Part shown: positions 39,294 to 47,995 of the stretch, piece by piece | How the letters are laid out: each line of letters opens with the position of its first letter | Position numbering within the stretch: position 1 is the first letter of the stretch | NCBI GenBank assembly: GCA_003402705.1 | Contig: QQNF01000026.1 | Location: 1 to 49,467 of the forward strand | Length of the DNA: 49,467 bases | Source of the DNA: Verrucomicrobiota bacterium | GTDB lineage: Bacteria; Verrucomicrobiota; Verrucomicrobiia; Verrucomicrobiales; V1-33 | Reading direction: 5' to 3' | Notes under the pieces: model-generated | The model's input: the letters and a program-made list of their open reading frames with translations, nothing else | The model's database searches: none | What the model was told of the DNA's origin: nothing | Made by a program: the position numbers and the translations under genes

Positions 39294-42200
39294 TCAGTGG
39301 CCGAAGCCGAAGGAAGTGTTATTGCCGCCGACCTGGGCGTAGAAGTCGAAGTCCTTGGAGAATTCGACGCAGACGAGGAGGCAGATTTCGATCGTGAAGC
39401 TGGCTTCGCCGAGGAGGCGGAGGGCGAGGCCTTCGGCGCTGCCGCCGTAGGATTCGCCGGCGGGTTTATTTTCGAGGAGATCGGGGCTGGAGTTGACGGG
39501 GTCGTCGAAGGGAATGGTGATGGCACCGGTGAGGCGGACTTCGGCGGTGGCTGAGGCGATGCAGAGGAGGTCGACGTCGAAGCCGAGGAATTGTTTGGAG
39601 CCGACCATGAGCTGGGACTGAGGGCCGGGGACATCGATGGCGAAGACGAAGGGGCCTGCGCCGACGCCGGCGCGGACGGAGAAGAGACAGGTGGTGGGGA
39701 TTCCGAAGATTTCGTTGAGGGGGATCCATGCTTCTGCGTAGACGTAGAAGCCGGTGATGCGTGTGGAGTCGATTTCGGCTGCGGATTTGAGGACCCCGAC
39801 CTTTGGGTGCGTTAGGAGCGTGGCGATGGAGGGATCGACGAAGCGGAGCGGTTCAGCGCCGCAGGTGGAGCCGACGAAGAGAGCGGCGGCGAATTCGTAG
39901 CCTTTGAAGGAGGCGCGGGCTTTTGCGCCGAAGTAGTTAGAGGCTTTGCCGAAGGAGAAGATGAAGCCGATTTGGCGGATGGTGACGCCGGCGACGTTGA
40001 TTTCGCCGGTCATTTCGAGCTGACCGCCGAGACCGAGGAGGGAGATGGGAGTGCCGGGAGGGCCGCAGGCACCGAAGGCGAACATGCCCTGGACGCGGAT
40101 GCGGGCGTTGTCTTCGTCTTTGCCGGTGCCCTCGCTCATGAAAGTGATAGGAGCCTCGCCGCCGATGATGATTTCTGCGCCGTCGCGCATTTCGGAGGGG
40201 TTATCGCAGTAGCATTTGGCGCGTGGGGATTTGGCGTTGAGGGCATTGACCTCGAGCCAGCCTTTGAATTCGAAATCGTCGGCGGCGCGGAGGCGGAGAC
40301 GGGCGTCGATGCGGAGCTTGTCGATGCTGTCGCCGGCGATGCGGGCGTAGCCTTCGACGGCGGCGGCACCGAGGGATTCGCTGGCCTGGCCGAGGCCTGC
40401 GGTGAACTGGGAGAGGCCGAGTTCGTCGTCGAGGGATTTGAGGGCGGAGGAGACCCCGTCGCGGATGGTGCGATTGACCTCGCCGAGGAGCCCGTCGATG
40501 GCGCCGCGGAGGGCCTGGCGGACGGAAGTGAAGTGATAGCGGAGTGCGCCCTGGAGTTTGGCGGCGGCGGAGTCGGCGTAGAAGCGGCGGAGGATGAGAC
40601 GGCGGATTTCCGTGCGGATCCATGCGGGGCCGCGTTCTGTGAGGGTGCCCGGGGTGGAGACGGCCCATGATTTGAGGTCGTCGCGGACCGAGTTGGCGAA
40701 GGAAGTGCCCATGGAGAGGGCGGATTGGATTTCGCGGAGGAGGCCGCTGCCGGACTGGAGGGAGTCGCGGGCTTTCTGGATGGCGGCGCGGACCTTGAGG
40801 ACGGAGGAGCGGACCTCGGCGAGGGCTGGGCCGGCGCGTTTGAGTTCCGGTTCGATGCCCTCGGCGATGATGGTGGAGAGGTTAGCGGAGATGGCGTCGC
40901 CGATGGGGTTGCCGCCGATGGCCTGATTGAGGAGACTGACGGAGAGATTGCGGATGGGGCCCTGACCGGAGGCGATCTGTGCTTCGGAGGGGAGGAAGGC
41001 GAGGATGGAGGCGAGACCGCGGTCGATGTCGGCGAGACGTGAGTCGATTTCCTGAACGAAGAGTCCGGCGGAGTCGATGGCACCGGTTGGTGCGCTGGCG
41101 AGACTGGCGATGGCGTCGGAGAATGGGGAGATGTCGATGGCAGCGGCTGGGGAGGCGCGCCATGATTCGACGGAGGGGATGGGGATGGAGGCGGTGACGT
41201 TGTCGATGGCTGCGCCGAGTTGGGCCTCGATGAGATCGCTGATGCCTGTGGCGAGGAGCTTGTCGATGGAGTTGACGGCGTTGGTCAGGCCGGTGGCGTC
41301 CATGCCAGCGGAGGCGAGCTGATTGAAGGCACCGGTGGCAGCGCCGGAGATGGCGTCGTTGAGGACCTTGGTGACATTGAGGACGGGGAGGCCCTCGTAG
41401 GAAGCGCCGAAGGTGATTTCGGCGATGGATGAAGTTAGGTTGAGGAGCCGGTGTTTGGCTTTGAGGACGAGGAGGTCGCCGGCGGGTTCGCCTTCGCCGG
41501 TGAAGGCGAGGGTGGAGCTGTTGAAGCGGACGGCGTAGTCCATGCGGAAGACCTCGAGCCATTCCTGCTGGGCGCGGGGGAGGAATCGGGTGAGGTTAGG
41601 ATCGGCGGCGGGGATGGGGTTGCGGTAGGCGGCGAGCTGGCCAGTGAAGCCGGCCTGAGTGGCGTCGAAGGCGTCGTGGTTGAAGGGAGTGCGTCCGGCA
41701 TCGGTCCATGCGTACGGGCTGGCGAGCGCGTCGTGGGATGACCAGCCGCCCATGATGTGTGAGGAGGCGTCGGGATTGGCGAGCGCGGGGTTATCGGGGG
41801 CGGAGGGATTGGAGACGTGGAGCTGGACCTTGAGGTCGCGGAAGAAGGGGACGTCGAGCGTGCCGAAGAGATTGATCCAGCCATCGCCTGGGCCGGTGGG
41901 GGCGTTGGGAGCGGCGGGGTTGTTGAGATAGGCTTTGCCGCGGGTGGCGAGATGGTAGGCGACGTTGCCGGGGCCGTTGACGGGGATTTCCGGCGGGATG
42001 GTTAGAGAAGAGTCTTCGGTGCCGTAGGAAGCGGCTTCGGCGCGGGTGACGAGATTGCCGTTAGGTTTGAAGGTGAAGACTGCCTGAGGGCGGACGGAGG
42101 AGATGGAAGGGATGAAGACTGAGGAACCGAGGGAGAGACCGCCGGTGCCGGGGATGGGGCAGGGGATGCCGCCGGGGCCAGGGGTGGTTTTGGAGGAGAA

Positions 42201-44912
42201 GGCGAAGGTGAGGGGTTGGAACCAGACGTTCCAGTATTCGAGGCGATGGGGAGCGGTGCCGTCGAGTTCGGCTTTATCGGGACGGCCGTCGCAGTGGAAG
42301 GTGAGGGAGGCGAAGCGCTGGTCGAAGGCAGCGGGGCCGCGGTTCATGCCCGGCGGGAGGGGTTCGATGACGACGCCGGGAGGTGGTGCGGGGTTTCCGT
42401 TAGAGCCGGGGAGATCGCCGGGGACGTGGATGCCGCCGCCGACGGCGGAGAAGACATTGAGGTTATCGAGGTAGCCGAGGGCGATGCCGGAGAGGTTGCA
42501 GCGGAAGCCGTAGAGGAAGACGGTGCTGAAGGCGGAGGGGGCGTTGGGAGCGGCGCGTGGGGACTGGTGGCGGCCGGAGACCCCGCCGAAGCGGGCGTAG
42601 TATTTGGCGGCCGGGTGGAGCGGATAGGGGTTGGCGGGGTTGCCGATTTCGCCGCCGCCGAGGAAGCTCCATGCGTTTTGTGAGGAACGGCGGAAGTTGA
42701 GACCGGCGTAGTCGGCGTTGCCGCGATTGTAGAGGTCGGGCTGGCCCTGTGGCGGGGTGCCGGGGCGTTCGGCTAGGGATTCGTCGTCTGGAGAGCCCAT
42801 GCCGGTGAAGAGGAGGGCGGCTGGTTCCTGGCCGGGGAGGAGGGAGCGGTCGTTTTCCGAGGCGCGGAGGATGTTACCGGGCATGTGGAAGCGGGTTTCA
42901 GCGAAGCCCTGGGTGCGGTGGGCGTAGGTAGCGGGGCCGTTTTTGCCCCATCGGAGTTCTTCCGGGACGTCGAGAGTGCCGTTGAGTTTGAGGCCGCCGT
43001 CGGCGGTGAAGCGGAGGGAGTTTTCGGAGGGTGAGACGGTGACGAAGGTGGGTTCGTTGAGGCCGCAGGGGTCTTTGGGGCAGCCGCGCTGGTAGAGAGC
43101 GGAGAGCTGGCGCGGGGCTTCGAGGAGACTGTCGCGGAGACTGATGCGGCCTTCGCTGATGACGAGCTGGCCGCGGCCGTCCCATGAGATTTCGGCTTGT
43201 TGCGGGAAGTGGGCGCGGAAGGAGCCGTCGGAGAAGCCGATGGCGGCGGATTGGATGATGGCGCGGCCTTCGGGACTGGTGGAGACGACCATGTCGGCGA
43301 GGAGTTCGCGGGCGGCGCGGCAGTAGGCGTCGTTGGAGAGGGGAGGGGTGGCGAAGGTGGCGTCTTCGGCGGCGCGGACGTAGGTGACTGGGGCTCCGGA
43401 GGGGATGGTGAAGGTGCCGGCGGTGAGGTCCCATGTGATTTCCGGTGTGGAGAAGCGGAGCGGGAGGGAATCGTGGACGGCGTGGATGGTGCCGGGGCCG
43501 GAGATTGTCAGGACGGAGCTGGCGGGGAGGAGGTCGGGGCCGCAGGGGAGGTTAGTGAATTCGTGGATGCTGCGGAGACGGCGGCCGGTGGCGGAGCGGG
43601 AGTAGCCGAAGCCGTCGGGGAGGAAGACACCGAAGGCGTCGGCGGAGAGCCCGTTCTGGGTGAGCCGCATGGTGGTGCGGATGACGCGGAGCCCGCCGAG
43701 GGAGGTTAGGTCGGTGTCGGTGGTATTGAAGGCGACCTGGCCGAGGCCGCGGAAGAAGACGAGCTGGCCCGTGGGGCCGGGTTCGATCCAGACCTCCATG
43801 GGGGAACCGCCGAAGCGGCGTGAGGTGGCGTCGTTGTCTGCGAGGGTGCCGTTGCCGGCGGGGATGGTCAGGGAGGACTCGAGGACATTGCCGGGGAGGT
43901 TAGTGCCGCCGGTGGAGGGATCGCCGGAGACGGCGGAGAAGCGGGCGCGGGTGCTGCCGAAGAAGAGATCGCCGGTGAAGGCGAAGAGGCGGTCGGTGGG
44001 AGAGGAGACTGGGCGATTGGTGAAGTTGTCGATGGGAGTGCCGTCGGGGTCTGCGTGGGAGACGGAGACCTTGAGTTGATAGCCCAGGGTGGGGAGGAGG
44101 TCGTTCCAGTCGGCTGGGGAGAAGCGGAGTGTGAAGGGGACGGAGGTGACGGAGGGGAGGCCGCTGACGTGGCTTGGGGCGTCGACGTCGAGGGTGGTGG
44201 TGGCGGCGGCGAGGGGGATGGAGGTGCCGGCGGAGGATTCGAGGGAGAGGGTGAACGTTAGGGGGACGGTGGCGCTGGCGGGATCGGCGTTGGTTTCGTC
44301 GAGGCGGATGAGGTCGAGCGAGCCGGAGACGCAGAATTCTTCGTCGCCTGGGTTGGAGCGGACGATGACGGAGCGGTTGAGGTTGATGGTTTCGGAGGTG
44401 GCGAAGGCGTTGAGGGAGGGGTCGCCGGGGGAATTGCTGAAGGTGATGAAGTGCTGGAGAGGGCCGTTGGTGGATCCGACGTTGGTCCATGTGGTGGCGC
44501 TGGTCTGGCGCTGGACGGTGGCGGCGATGCGGTAGAGGGCGTTGCGGTCGAGGGGTTCGGCTGGGGCGAAGCCGAGGCGGAGGGTGACGGTGCCTGCGGC
44601 GTTGATGAGGGGGGCGGTTGGGGAGATGAGGGAGGAGACGGGGTTTCCGGCGTCGTCGAGGAGAGGGATGGCGGCACCGGAGGCGGATTTGAGGCTGAAG
44701 ATGGCGCGGTAGTTGCCTGCGGAGCCGGGTTTGCCGGAGGTCTCGCTCTGGATGAGGTGGAAGTTGGTGTCCGGGTCGTCGTCGGTGGCGTGGGCGGCGA
44801 TGAGGGCACCTGCGGGGTTGCGGGCGCAGACACCGGAGATGCCGTCGGCGGCGTGGAGGGAGGCGGCGAGGGCGAGGAGCGGGAGGAGCGGGAGGGCGGA
44901 GCGGAGGATCAT
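39294..44912 (-). CDS. Giant secreted protein of unknown function (first gene of secreted cluster)
   Basis: Predicted 1872 residues with a signal peptide (MILRSALPLLPLLALAASLHA). Roughly residues 22-1175 are beta-rich. Residues ~1175-1540 change to long amphipathic helices, with SLASAPTGAIDSAGLFVQE, NRTIRDGVSSALKSLDDEL and similar stretches, suggesting a coiled or lipid-facing region. The last ~330 residues are beta-rich, with cysteine pairs (AKCYCDN, FGACGPPG, ICLLVC) and repeated glycine-aromatic patterns such as FIFSFGKASNYFGAKA. It ends in a Phe-containing FGFGH, suggestive of but not proof of a beta-barrel terminus. No family was recognised. It is the first gene of an 11.4-kb three-gene cluster and divergent from nuoF. 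Confidence 0.82.
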   Translation of the reverse strand: MILRSALPLLPLLALAASLHAADGISGVCARNPAGALIAAHATDDDPDTNFHLIQSETSGKPGSAGNYRAIFSLKSASGAAIPLLDDAGNPVSSLISPTAPLINAAGTVTLRLGFAPAEPLDRNALYRIAATVQRQTSATTWTNVGSTNGPLQHFITFSNSPGDPSLNAFATSETINLNRSVIVRSNPGDEEFCVSGSLDLIRLDETNADPASATVPLTFTLSLESSAGTSIPLAAATTTLDVDAPSHVSGLPSVTSVPFTLRFSPADWNDLLPTLGYQLKVSVSHADPDGTPIDNFTNRPVSSPTDRLFAFTGDLFFGSTRARFSAVSGDPSTGGTNLPGNVLESSLTIPAGNGTLADNDATSRRFGGSPMEVWIEPGPTGQLVFFRGLGQVAFNTTDTDLTSLGGLRVIRTTMRLTQNGLSADAFGVFLPDGFGYSRSATGRRLRSIHEFTNLPCGPDLLPASSVLTISGPGTIHAVHDSLPLRFSTPEITWDLTAGTFTIPSGAPVTYVRAAEDATFATPPLSNDAYCRAARELLADMVVSTSPEGRAIIQSAAIGFSDGSFRAHFPQQAEISWDGRGQLVISEGRISLRDSLLEAPRQLSALYQRGCPKDPCGLNEPTFVTVSPSENSLRFTADGGLKLNGTLDVPEELRWGKNGPATYAHRTQGFAETRFHMPGNILRASENDRSLLPGQEPAALLFTGMGSPDDESLAERPGTPPQGQPDLYNRGNADYAGLNFRRSSQNAWSFLGGGEIGNPANPYPLHPAAKYYARFGGVSGRHQSPRAAPNAPSAFSTVFLYGFRCNLSGIALGYLDNLNVFSAVGGGIHVPGDLPGSNGNPAPPPGVVIEPLPPGMNRGPAAFDQRFASLTFHCDGRPDKAELDGTAPHRLEYWNVWFQPLTFAFSSKTTPGPGGIPCPIPGTGGLSLGSSVFIPSISSVRPQAVFTFKPNGNLVTRAEAASYGTEDSSLTIPPEIPVNGPGNVAYHLATRGKAYLNNPAAPNAPTGPGDGWINLFGTLDVPFFRDLKVQLHVSNPSAPDNPALANPDASSHIMGGWSSHDALASPYAWTDAGRTPFNHDAFDATQAGFTGQLAAYRNPIPAADPNLTRFLPRAQQEWLEVFRMDYAVRFNSSTLAFTGEGEPAGDLLVLKAKHRLLNLTSSIAEITFGASYEGLPVLNVTKVLNDAISGAATGAFNQLASAGMDATGLTNAVNSIDKLLATGISDLIEAQLGAAIDNVTASIPIPSVESWRASPAAAIDISPFSDAIASLASAPTGAIDSAGLFVQEIDSRLADIDRGLASILAFLPSEAQIASGQGPIRNLSVSLLNQAIGGNPIGDAISANLSTIIAEGIEPELKRAGPALAEVRSSVLKVRAAIQKARDSLQSGSGLLREIQSALSMGTSFANSVRDDLKSWAVSTPGTLTERGPAWIRTEIRRLILRRFYADSAAAKLQGALRYHFTSVRQALRGAIDGLLGEVNRTIRDGVSSALKSLDDELGLSQFTAGLGQASESLGAAAVEGYARIAGDSIDKLRIDARLRLRAADDFEFKGWLEVNALNAKSPRAKCYCDNPSEMRDGAEIIIGGEAPITFMSEGTGKDEDNARIRVQGMFAFGACGPPGTPISLLGLGGQLEMTGEINVAGVTIRQIGFIFSFGKASNYFGAKARASFKGYEFAAALFVGSTCGAEPLRFVDPSIATLLTHPKVGVLKSAAEIDSTRITGFYVYAEAWIPLNEIFGIPTTCLFSVRAGVGAGPFVFAIDVPGPQSQLMVGSKQFLGFDVDLLCIASATAEVRLTGAITIPFDDPVNSSPDLLENKPAGESYGGSAEGLALRLLGEASFTIEICLLVCVEFSKDFDFYAQVGGNNTSFGFGH

Positions 44913-45008
44913 GGCAGGCGGCGGGAGGAAGGTTCCTCCCTGCTGACTGGATTAAGCAAAGCGTGGGAGGGATCACGCGAATGGTTCGGAAAGGGAGGGG
45001 CCGGGGGC

Positions 45009-45026
45009 TTGTGAAAATTTTCACAA
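45009..45026. promoter_or_regulatory. Perfect palindrome matching the Rex redox-repressor operator
   Basis: TTGTGAAAATTTTCACAA is a perfect 18-bp palindrome in a GC-rich gap. It matches the published Rex consensus TTGTGAAnnnnTTCACAA at every fixed position. Rex is a repressor that binds DNA when NADH/NAD+ is low and releases it when NADH rises. The site is exactly 96 bases from the nuoF ATG and 96 bases from the start of the giant gene on the other strand. No Rex gene is visible in the window. Confidence 0.75.
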
Positions 45027-45122
45027 ATTCAGTTGCCGGGGCAGGGTAGAAATCGAATCTCTTCTGGTGGCGAGTCGGCTGACCGCTGGCCGCTGCTGCA
45101 ACGTTCGATTTTCTTCCGCACC

Positions 45123-46517
45123 ATGGCCATCACATACAAATCCGGCAAGCAACCGCACCCGAAGGAACACCGGCTGATTTTCCGCAATGTGGACCGGGAG
45201 GGGTGGAACACGTCGATCGACCGGAGTCTTCAGGAGGGTGGATACGAGCAGTTGAAGAAGGCGCTGAAGATGGAGCCGAAGGCGATTACGGAGGAGGTGA
45301 AGCTGAGCGGGTTGCGTGGGCGAGGTGGCGCAGGGTTTCCGACTGGGGTGAAGTGGACGTTCATTCCGCCGAACAACACGAAGCCGGTGTATCTGATCTG
45401 CAATGCGGACGAGAGCGAGCCGGGGACGTTCAAGGACCGGTATATCATGCACCAGGATCCGCACCAGTTGATCGAGGGGATGACGATCTCGTGTTTTGCG
45501 GTGGGTGCGCACCTTGCGTACATTTACATCCGGGAGGAATTTCCGGAGGGGGCGCAGATACTGGAGCGGGCGATTGAGGAAGCGAAGGCGAAGGGATTTC
45601 TGGGGAAGAACATCTGCGGGTCGGGGTTTGATCTGGAGATTTATGTGCACCGCGGGGCGGGGGCGTATATCTGCGGGGAGGAGACTGGGTTGATTGAGAG
45701 TCTGGAGGGCAAGCGGCCTTATCCGCGGATCAAGCCCCCGTATTTCCCAGCGGCGCTGGGGTTGTACATGTGTCCGACGATTGTGAACAACGTGGAGAGC
45801 CTGTGCCATGTGAAGCACATCATTGAGATGGGCGGGGCGGAGTATGCGAAACTGGGGACGCCGCGGAACACGGGGACGAGGATTCTGTGTGTCAGCGGGG
45901 ATGTGGTGAAGCCCGGGTATTACGAGATTCAGGTCGGGAAGGTGACGATGCGGGAGGTGATCGAGGACCTGTGCGGCGGGCTGAAGCCTGGGCGGGCGCT
46001 GAAGGCGATCATTCCCGGTGGGTCATCGGCGAAGGTGCTGCGAGCGGACGAGGTCTTCAAGGTGAAGCAGCCGGACGGGAGCATCAAGGAGCTGACGGTT
46101 TGGGATATTCCGATGGATTTCGACACGATTGCGGCGTGCGGGTCGATGGCTGGATCCGGCGGGGTGATCATCATGGATGACTCGCGGAGCATGGCGTGGG
46201 TGCTGAACAATCTGAACACGTTTTATGCGCACGAGAGCTGCGGGCAGTGCACGCCGTGCCGTGAGGGCAGCCTGTGGATGCGGAAGATCAGCGACCGGAT
46301 TGCTGGCGGGACGGCATCGCCGGACGATGTGGGGGTGCTGGAGAGTGTGGCCTATCAGATTGACGGCAAGACGATCTGTGCGTTCGGGGAGGCGTGTTCT
46401 TGGCCGACGGAGAGTTTCATTGCGAAGTTCCGCGGGGAGCTGACGGCGGCGACGCGGCCTGAGAACAAGGGTCGGATCACGAATCCGGAGACGCAGGCGG
46501 CGGCGGCGGCGCTGTGA
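45123..46517 (+). CDS. nuoF: NADH-quinone oxidoreductase subunit F (NuoF)
   Basis: Predicted 464 residues, the 51-kDa subunit of complex I that takes electrons from NADH through FMN and the N3 [4Fe-4S] cluster. The NADH/FMN-binding signature GLRGRGGAGFPTGVKW is at ~63-78, and GAGAYICGEETGLIESLEG follows near 180. The cluster ligands are in SCGQCTPCREG (Cys373, Cys376 and Cys379) and Cys419 in TICAFG. The ATG at 45123 gives the standard N-terminus; longer frames lack similarity. No other nuo gene is in the window, so it is a detached subunit gene or is separated from the main cluster. The upstream Rex-like palindrome suggests NADH-responsive control. Confidence 0.96.
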   Translation: MAITYKSGKQPHPKEHRLIFRNVDREGWNTSIDRSLQEGGYEQLKKALKMEPKAITEEVKLSGLRGRGGAGFPTGVKWTFIPPNNTKPVYLICNADESEPGTFKDRYIMHQDPHQLIEGMTISCFAVGAHLAYIYIREEFPEGAQILERAIEEAKAKGFLGKNICGSGFDLEIYVHRGAGAYICGEETGLIESLEGKRPYPRIKPPYFPAALGLYMCPTIVNNVESLCHVKHIIEMGGAEYAKLGTPRNTGTRILCVSGDVVKPGYYEIQVGKVTMREVIEDLCGGLKPGRALKAIIPGGSSAKVLRADEVFKVKQPDGSIKELTVWDIPMDFDTIAACGSMAGSGGVIIMDDSRSMAWVLNNLNTFYAHESCGQCTPCREGSLWMRKISDRIAGGTASPDDVGVLESVAYQIDGKTICAFGEACSWPTESFIAKFRGELTAATRPENKGRITNPETQAAAAAL

Positions 46518-46645
46518 ATGCGCCGGGTGATGAAACAGACACGATGGGTTGGGCGTAACGCTTATTGGAGAGAGCCATCCGGAGCGGAACTGCCGGGGAA
46601 GTTTCCTTTTGCAAGGCTCTGAACGTCCGGTACCCTTTACACGAA

Positions 46646-46858
46646 ATGAATACGCTTCCCTCCCTTTTCGCCTTCGCCGGCATCGGCGGCCAGGAGATGT
46701 TTCTCATCTTTCTTGCGATCCTGCTCCTGTTCGGGGCGAAGAAGCTGCCGGAATTCGCGCGCGGGTTGGGGCGGAGCATGGGGGAATTCAAGAAGGCGCG
46801 GCAGGAATTCGAGCATGAGATCACGAAGGCGGTGGAGGAGAAGGACACGAAGATCTGA
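46646..46858 (+). CDS. tatA: Twin-arginine translocase subunit TatA
   Basis: Predicted 70 residues. One N-terminal transmembrane segment (EMFLIFLAILLLFGAKKLPE) followed by an amphipathic helix (EFARGLGRSMGEFKKARQ) and a charged tail is the TatA/TatE pattern; FGAKKLPEFARGLG is diagnostic. It forms the pore that exports folded proteins such as the Tat substrate at 6.2-7.6 kb. ATG at 46646 was chosen because the TM starts shortly after. About 130 bases separate it from nuoF, so it is likely to have its own promoter or read through from nuoF. A terminator-like hairpin follows 40 bases past its stop. Confidence 0.93.
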   Translation: MNTLPSLFAFAGIGGQEMFLIFLAILLLFGAKKLPEFARGLGRSMGEFKKARQEFEHEITKAVEEKDTKI

Positions 46859-46869
46859 AAGGGGAGCGC

Positions 46870-47916
46870 ATGAAGCGCCGGAAGGCTGAATTATTTGCGA
46901 GGGGCACCCTGATGGGTGCCTCTTTTGCGTTGATGGCTGCGGTTTCGCCGAATTGGGCGGAGGACGATGCCGGGGGTGCGGTGGCGGAGGTTGAGGAGGT
47001 GGCGGAGGTGGCGGAGGTGGAGGGGCGAGGGGTTGAGGAGAAAGGCGAGGTGCGGTTTGTGTCGTGGAACCTGCGGAATTTCGTGCGGGTGGGCGGGCCC
47101 CTGCCGGCGGATGGGATGCGGGGGAAGCCGCGGGAGGAGGTGAGTGCGGTGGTGGAGGTACTGGCGGCGATGCGGCCGGATGTGCTGGGGGTTTGCGAGA
47201 TGGGGAGCGAGGAGGATTTGGAGCGACTGCGGGAGATGCTGGCGGAGGAGGGGGTGGATCTGCCGCATCGGGAATGGGTTGGAGGTGCGGATCCGACCCG
47301 GCATCTGGCGCTGCTGAGCCGGTATCCGGTGGTATCGCGGGCATCGCAGACGGGGATGTTCTATCAGCTAGATGGGGCGCGGTTTCCCGTGCAGCGGGGG
47401 ATGCTGGATGTGACGGTGGCAGTGCGGCCGGGTTGGCAGTTGAGGTGCTGCGGGGTTCATCTGAAGAGTCGGCGGGACACGCCGGAAGCGGACGAGGGAT
47501 TGATGAGACGCAATGAGGCGCACCTTGTGAGGAAGGCGGTGGATGCGATCCTAACGGAGACGCCCGAGGTGAATCTGCTGGTGTACGGGGATTTCAACGA
47601 CACGCGGGACGCGCCGGCGATGCGGGCGATCCGCGGGTTCCGGCAGGGAGGCGGGTATCTGACGGAAATTCCCTGCGCGGATGACCGAGGCGAGCGCTGG
47701 ACGTTTCACTATCCCGAGGATGATGCCTACACGCGGATTGATTTTCTGCTAGCGTCTGCGGGCCTTGTTCCGGAGGTGGTGGAGCGGGCGTGTGAGGTTG
47801 AGGCCCATCCGGCGTGGCAGCTGGCGAGTGATCACCGGCCGCTGCTGGCGGTGATTCGCGGAGAGGAGAGTGGGAAAGGGAAGGGCAAGCGCGGTGATGG
47901 CGACGGGGGGCGCTGA
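46870..47916 (+). CDS. Exported endonuclease/exonuclease/phosphatase-family protein
   Basis: Predicted 348 residues. A signal peptide (MKRRKAELFARGTLMGASFA and a small-residue cleavage region before EDDAGG) and a strong ribosome site (AGGGGAG, 5 bases upstream) support the ATG at 46870. The DNase I/EEP fold is clear: SWNLRNF, catalytic Glu in VCEMGS, HLKSRRDT, YGDFNDTRD with its catalytic Asp, RIDFLLAS and SDHRPLLAVI. Such enzymes hydrolyse phosphodiester bonds in DNA, RNA or lipids. Because it is exported, an extracellular nuclease role is plausible. An acidic Val/Glu-repeat linker (EVEEVAEVAEVEG) lies at ~40-52. In-frame ATGs at 46912 and 46933 are alternatives that would lose the signal peptide. 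Confidence 0.88.
   Translation: MKRRKAELFARGTLMGASFALMAAVSPNWAEDDAGGAVAEVEEVAEVAEVEGRGVEEKGEVRFVSWNLRNFVRVGGPLPADGMRGKPREEVSAVVEVLAAMRPDVLGVCEMGSEEDLERLREMLAEEGVDLPHREWVGGADPTRHLALLSRYPVVSRASQTGMFYQLDGARFPVQRGMLDVTVAVRPGWQLRCCGVHLKSRRDTPEADEGLMRRNEAHLVRKAVDAILTETPEVNLLVYGDFNDTRDAPAMRAIRGFRQGGGYLTEIPCADDRGERWTFHYPEDDAYTRIDFLLASAGLVPEVVERACEVEAHPAWQLASDHRPLLAVIRGEESGKGKGKRGDGDGGR
46899..46926 (+). terminator. Intrinsic terminator-like hairpin inside the EEP leader sequence
   Basis: GGCACCC (46903-46909) pairs with GGGTGCC (46914-46920), loop TGAT, then TCTTTT. Flanking bases extend the stem through a G-T and two further pairs. It is 40 bases past the tatA stop but lies within the first 20 codons of the next gene. 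It may be the tatA terminator, and could attenuate the downstream gene. Confidence 0.6.
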
Positions 47917-47936
47917 GCGGGGTGGATGGGGGCAGC

Positions 47937-47967
47937 AAAAAGGCCGGAACGCCTGAGCGTTCCGGCC
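47937..47967 (-). terminator. Intrinsic terminator of the isomerase gene
   Basis: Perfect 11-bp inverted repeat (47942-47952 with 47957-47967, loop of 4) followed by five T on the - strand (complement of 47937-47941). It lies about 30 bases past the isomerase stop and 20 bases past the convergent EEP gene, so the hairpin may also help end that transcript. Confidence 0.9.
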
Positions 47968-47995
47968 GTGATGATGTCAGAGAATGCGCTGTCTG

